A stretch of DNA of 64,000 nucleotides from contig LT635553.1 in NCBI GenBank assembly GCA_900120395.1, positions 597,582 through 661,581 on the forward strand, given 5' to 3'. Shown here in pieces: positions 61,025 to 64,000 of the stretch (the first letter of the stretch is position 1; each line of letters starts with the position of its first letter). The notes under the pieces are model-generated. The model ran no database searches. It worked only from the letters and a program-made list of their open reading frames with translations, and was not told where the DNA came from. A program made the translations under genes and the position numbers. Origin of the DNA: Porphyromonadaceae bacterium FC4 (GTDB lineage: Bacteria; Bacteroidota; Bacteroidia; Bacteroidales; Porphyromonadaceae).

Positions 61025-61268
61025 CCACTTTGTCCCTACTTTTCACACGTCGGACCATCCCAAAGTGCGGGCAATTGCACCAAGCTCTTCACGAAAAACC
61101 GTTCGGCTTACGTTCTCAAAAACAAACATTATTGCCGGAGCCAAAGCCGACTGAATACTTTAACAGAAAGGGGTCAGCCGGATCCCGCATGAAGTCAAAA
61201 CAATAAATTGTCTATTCTCTTGATAAACAGGCGGATATAGATGCTGGAAAAGATCGGTGCCGGACCCC

Positions 61269-61361
61269 CAAAAGTTTCCTACTGGAAACCTTTCTCTTCT
61301 ATCCGTCAAATCATTTTCTTTCCTACTGAAAACATTTCCCTACTATCCGTGAAACTTTTGC
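61269..61361 (-). repeat. Twin-palindrome dispersed element, copy I
   Basis: Reverse orientation. First palindrome TTTCCTACTGGAAA intact; the second is TTTCCTACTGAAAA with one base changed, and the last direct repeat reads CTATCCGTGAAAC, so this copy is somewhat degraded. The distal block CTTGATAAACAGGCGGATA lies at 61219-61237. In the interval between the PDZ operon and pyrH; nothing else is seen there apart from the promoter and the pyrH terminator. Confidence 0.88.
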
Positions 61362-61479
61362 ACGTTGTGCATGACGAGTATTTGCACTTTGGAGGTGAAA
61401 TAAATGCCCTCTATATTGTGGAGTGTTTGATCCGGCTCTGTTTTGGCGTTGTTTCGCCGACCGGAGAAAATGCAATAAG

Positions 61480-61509
61480 AGAAGAGGACTCACAGCGGAG
61501 TCCTCTTCT
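61480..61509. terminator. Terminator of the pyrH unit
   Basis: AGAAGAGGACT (61480-61490) pairs perfectly with AGTCCTCTTCT (61499-61509) around an 8-base loop, 27 bases after the pyrH stop on the minus strand. Confidence 0.88.
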
Positions 61510-61536
61510 TTATGGCGTCTAAGATTTGGTAATGGT

Positions 61537-62256
61537 TTAGCAGGTCACTGTGGTGCCTATCTTCTCTCCGGAAAGCAATCTCGTGAGATTGCCGGGGGTA
61601 TCCATGTCAAATACGACCAAGGGGATGTTGTTTTCCTTGCACATGGTGGTCGCCGTCAGGTCCATCACGCGCAGACCTTGTGTGTAGATCTCGTCAAAGG
61701 TGATGGTGTCGTACTTTGTCGCTGTGGAATCTTTTTCCGGGTCGGCTGTGTACACGCCATCCACACGAGTGCCCTTGAGCAGGGCGTCTACCTCAAGCTC
61801 TACAGCTCTCAGGGATGCTCCGGTGTCCGTGGTGAAGTAAGGGTTGCCGGTGCCTGCAGAGCAGATCACCACTTTGCCCTTCTCTAGCTCAGCCAAGGCA
61901 TCCCATTTGTTATAAAAGCGACCGATCGGAGCCATTTGGATGGCAGTCATCACAGTGGTGCTTACGCCGCAGCTCTCTAGAGCCGAGCTTAGTCCGAGGC
62001 TGTTGATGACCGTCGCAAGCATGCCCATCTGGTCGCCTTTTACGCGGTCTACGCCTTCACCAAGACCGCTCAGTCCTCTGAAAATGTTGCCGCCCCCAAT
62101 TACTATGGCCACTTGGACCCCGCTTTTGGTGATTTCGGCTATCTCCTGAGCATAGGTCTTTATCTTCTCGGGATCCAGCCCGTAGCCTTGTTTCCCCTGC
62201 AGGGACTCGCCGCTGAGCTTGAGTAGTACTCGGTGGTATTTTTCTTTGGTCATCAT
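61537..62256 (-). CDS. pyrH: UMP kinase
   Basis: 239 residues; phosphorylates UMP with ATP in pyrimidine synthesis. Family blocks: RVLLKLSGESLQGKQGYGLDPEKI, VAIVIGGGNIFRG, DQMGMLATVINSLGLSSALE, VICSAGTGNPYFTTDTGASLRAVEL and LRVMDLTATTMCKENNIPLVVFDMDTPGNLTRLL. Complete. It begins 1-2 bases after the S4 protein stop on the same strand, so the two are co-transcribed. Confidence 0.97.
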   Translation of the reverse strand: MMTKEKYHRVLLKLSGESLQGKQGYGLDPEKIKTYAQEIAEITKSGVQVAIVIGGGNIFRGLSGLGEGVDRVKGDQMGMLATVINSLGLSSALESCGVSTTVMTAIQMAPIGRFYNKWDALAELEKGKVVICSAGTGNPYFTTDTGASLRAVELEVDALLKGTRVDGVYTADPEKDSTATKYDTITFDEIYTQGLRVMDLTATTMCKENNIPLVVFDMDTPGNLTRLLSGEKIGTTVTC

Positions 62257-62257
62257 T

Positions 62258-62623
62258 TTACCATATCTCTATATCATCATCCATGTGGTTCTTGCCGCGT
62301 GGACGTCGATTGGTGTTCTTGCGCCCTTTTCTGAACTTGTTGCTTTTGGGGTTTTCCGCAAACTCCTCATCCTCCTGCACGCCTGAGTGGCCGTACTTCT
62401 CGGCCGTGTTTTTGTTGACTTGCTCACGCTGGATTTTCCTGAAGATGCCCTTGAGCGGAATGCTGGCACCATCTAGTGCGACATTGTCTGTGGCTGAGGC
62501 TTTGTCTCCGATCCCAACGGTCTTGCCGTTTACCGTGACGCGACCTTCGCGCAGGTACTGTTCGGACTCCTTACGAGTGTACTCGTAGTATTCGCTTAAA
62601 ATACGACTTACGCGTACTTCCAT
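62258..62623 (-). CDS. Stand-alone S4-domain RNA-binding protein
   Basis: 121 residues. An S4 domain at ~1-60 (RVSRILSEYYEYTRKESEQYLREGRVTVNGK, then VGIGDKASATDNVALDG) looks like the N-terminal domain of RsuA/RluB/RluF-type pseudouridine synthases, but the catalytic domain is missing. It continues into a linker and a basic tail (KFRKGRKNTNRRPRGKNH), ending acidic DDDIEIW. It is likely a small RNA/ribosome-binding protein (Hsp15-like role is possible). Directly upstream of pyrH; no sign of a frameshift downstream. Confidence 0.83.
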   Translation of the reverse strand: MEVRVSRILSEYYEYTRKESEQYLREGRVTVNGKTVGIGDKASATDNVALDGASIPLKGIFRKIQREQVNKNTAEKYGHSGVQEDEEFAENPKSNKFRKGRKNTNRRPRGKNHMDDDIEIW

Positions 62624-62957
62624 GCTGGTCTGTTTATCTCTGAGTTAGTTTATTATTTAGATTCAAAAGCTCATAATCTTAAACACTCACAAAAGTACTT
62701 ACATTTTTCCAATCCTCAAAGTTGCCATCCCGCCTAAGTATTTGAGGCTGCACGCATCAGACCATTTTGTTCGATTTTTTTCTTCTAATGCTGAGATGTG
62801 CTCTGTTGTTTTGAGAGTAATCGGTGGACGGTGGGGTGGGGGCTTCGGTTTTATTATTAATATAGTGTGGGGAGAGGTGGTGGAGTGAGGGTAGTTTCGG
62901 AGGTGGGTTTTTATTTTGTTGGTTGTCAGTTGGTTGGTTGGTTTTGGGGGTGGGATG

Positions 62958-62989
62958 TTTGGTGGTGTGGGAAATTGTTTCTACCTTTG
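62958..62989 (+). promoter_or_regulatory. rRNA operon promoter P1
   Basis: TTTG at 62958-62961, 20-base spacer, TACCTTTG at 62982-62989; a perfect -33/-7 pair about 370 bases upstream of 16S. Confidence 0.75.
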
Positions 62990-63070
62990 CACTCGCAAAC
63001 GAGCAAGAGTGTTTCGTTTTTCCGTCTGCGGATGCGCAGGACAAGGTGGTCGGAGGTTTTTCTTCGATAT

Positions 63071-63101
63071 TTTGTGGGAAAGGAAACTTTTTGTACCTTT
63101 G
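63071..63101 (+). promoter_or_regulatory. rRNA operon promoter P2
   Basis: TTTG at 63071-63074, 19-base spacer, TACCTTTG at 63094-63101. Same -7 box as P1, 112 bases downstream, so the rRNA operon is driven from tandem promoters. The leader from here to 16S shows no gene. Confidence 0.75.
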
Positions 63102-63365
63102 CAAAACCAACGCCAAAAAGCTGGCGTTAACGAGGAGGTCATAGACATAATGAACAAGGGCATCGCGCCGTTTTCTGATTTTGGTGCGATGCGAACAAAC
63201 AAGTAGTACAAGGGATATTTTTATAGATATAAGAATGTGCCACGTTAATTTTCAGACGAGAGACTAACTTGGGTGTTTACGTACAACCTAAGCCGAGGAG
63301 GACTTTCTTTTTGATCTAGGTAAAGGATATCGTCTGCTTTTATAGTAGACACAATTATTTTACTA

Positions 63366-64000
<635 letters not shown>

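Overview
The window comes from a Bacteroidota chromosome, most likely Porphyromonas or a close relative (family Porphyromonadaceae). The support is: Bacteroidetes-type promoters (a TAnnTTTG -7 box about 20 bp after a TTG/TTTG -33 box) before many genes and twice before the rRNA operon; a SusC/SusD pair; fimbrillin-type lipoproteins; a bacterial type II glutaminyl cyclase; a Mfa1-like subunit; and a Bacteroidales-looking 16S 5' end. I do not name a species.

Layout. 0-4.4 kb: 3' part of a giant fimbrial-tip-like lipoprotein. 4.4-7.0 kb: ferritin embedded in GC-rich hairpin arrays. 7.0-7.7 kb: a superoxide dismutase with a lipoprotein signal. 7.9-15.2 kb: one tightly packed operon (meaB, small membrane protein, two DUF4230 proteins, glutaminyl cyclase, sufE, pdxB, a GH97-N-like protein, a glycosyltransferase) closed by a strong terminator. 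15.3-17.7 kb: lipoprotein and GT3-type glycogen synthase. 17.7-18.8 kb: second hairpin array. 18.8-21.6 kb: FadL/OmpP1 porin with a Tyr/Trp-rich repeat protein. 22-26 kb: AAE-type transporter, a 61-aa protein, tRNA-Arg(CCU), dihydrolipoyl dehydrogenase. 26-33.6 kb: SGNH esterase, glutamate dehydrogenase, Mfa1-like fimbrillin, trigger factor, DedA. 33.9-41.4 kb: MBL hydrolase/murB, SPOR lipoprotein, and the pdxJ-exbB-exbD-tonB-DJ1-cysS operon. 41.8-44.6 kb: cytoplasmic GH13, a shortened methyltransferase-family protein, cobalamin adenosyltransferase. 44.9-51.9 kb: polysaccharide utilization locus (SusC, SusD, GH18, DUF1735-LamG). 52.5-56.3 kb: OmpA, ruvC, a membrane protein, a winged-helix protein. 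56.5-60.9 kb: an operon with 4-base overlaps (PDZ protein, GH125, DUF3256, coiled-coil protein). 61.5-62.6 kb: pyrH and an S4 protein. 63.4 kb to the end: 16S rRNA, partial.

How the genes work together. The GH18 PUL and the distant GH125 alpha-1,6-mannosidase together suggest host N-glycan foraging. The ExbB/ExbD/TonB unit would energise the SusC importer. Glycogen synthase and the cytoplasmic GH13 suggest internal glycogen turnover. MeaB and the PduO-type adenosyltransferase point to B12-dependent methylmalonyl-CoA mutase; glutamate dehydrogenase and lipoamide dehydrogenase fit amino-acid catabolism. PdxB and PdxJ belong to the DXP-dependent vitamin B6 pathway.

The most unusual content is non-coding. 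(1) Nine copies of a ~96-bp (up to ~175-bp) intergenic element carry a tandem pair of identical palindromes. (2) Two GC-rich arrays are built of alternating hairpins whose inner stems differ between copies with compensating changes, including a 250-bp tandem duplication and an inverted copy 13 kb away. (3) A family of near-perfect palindromic terminators shares a GGGTGTGYCAAA core.
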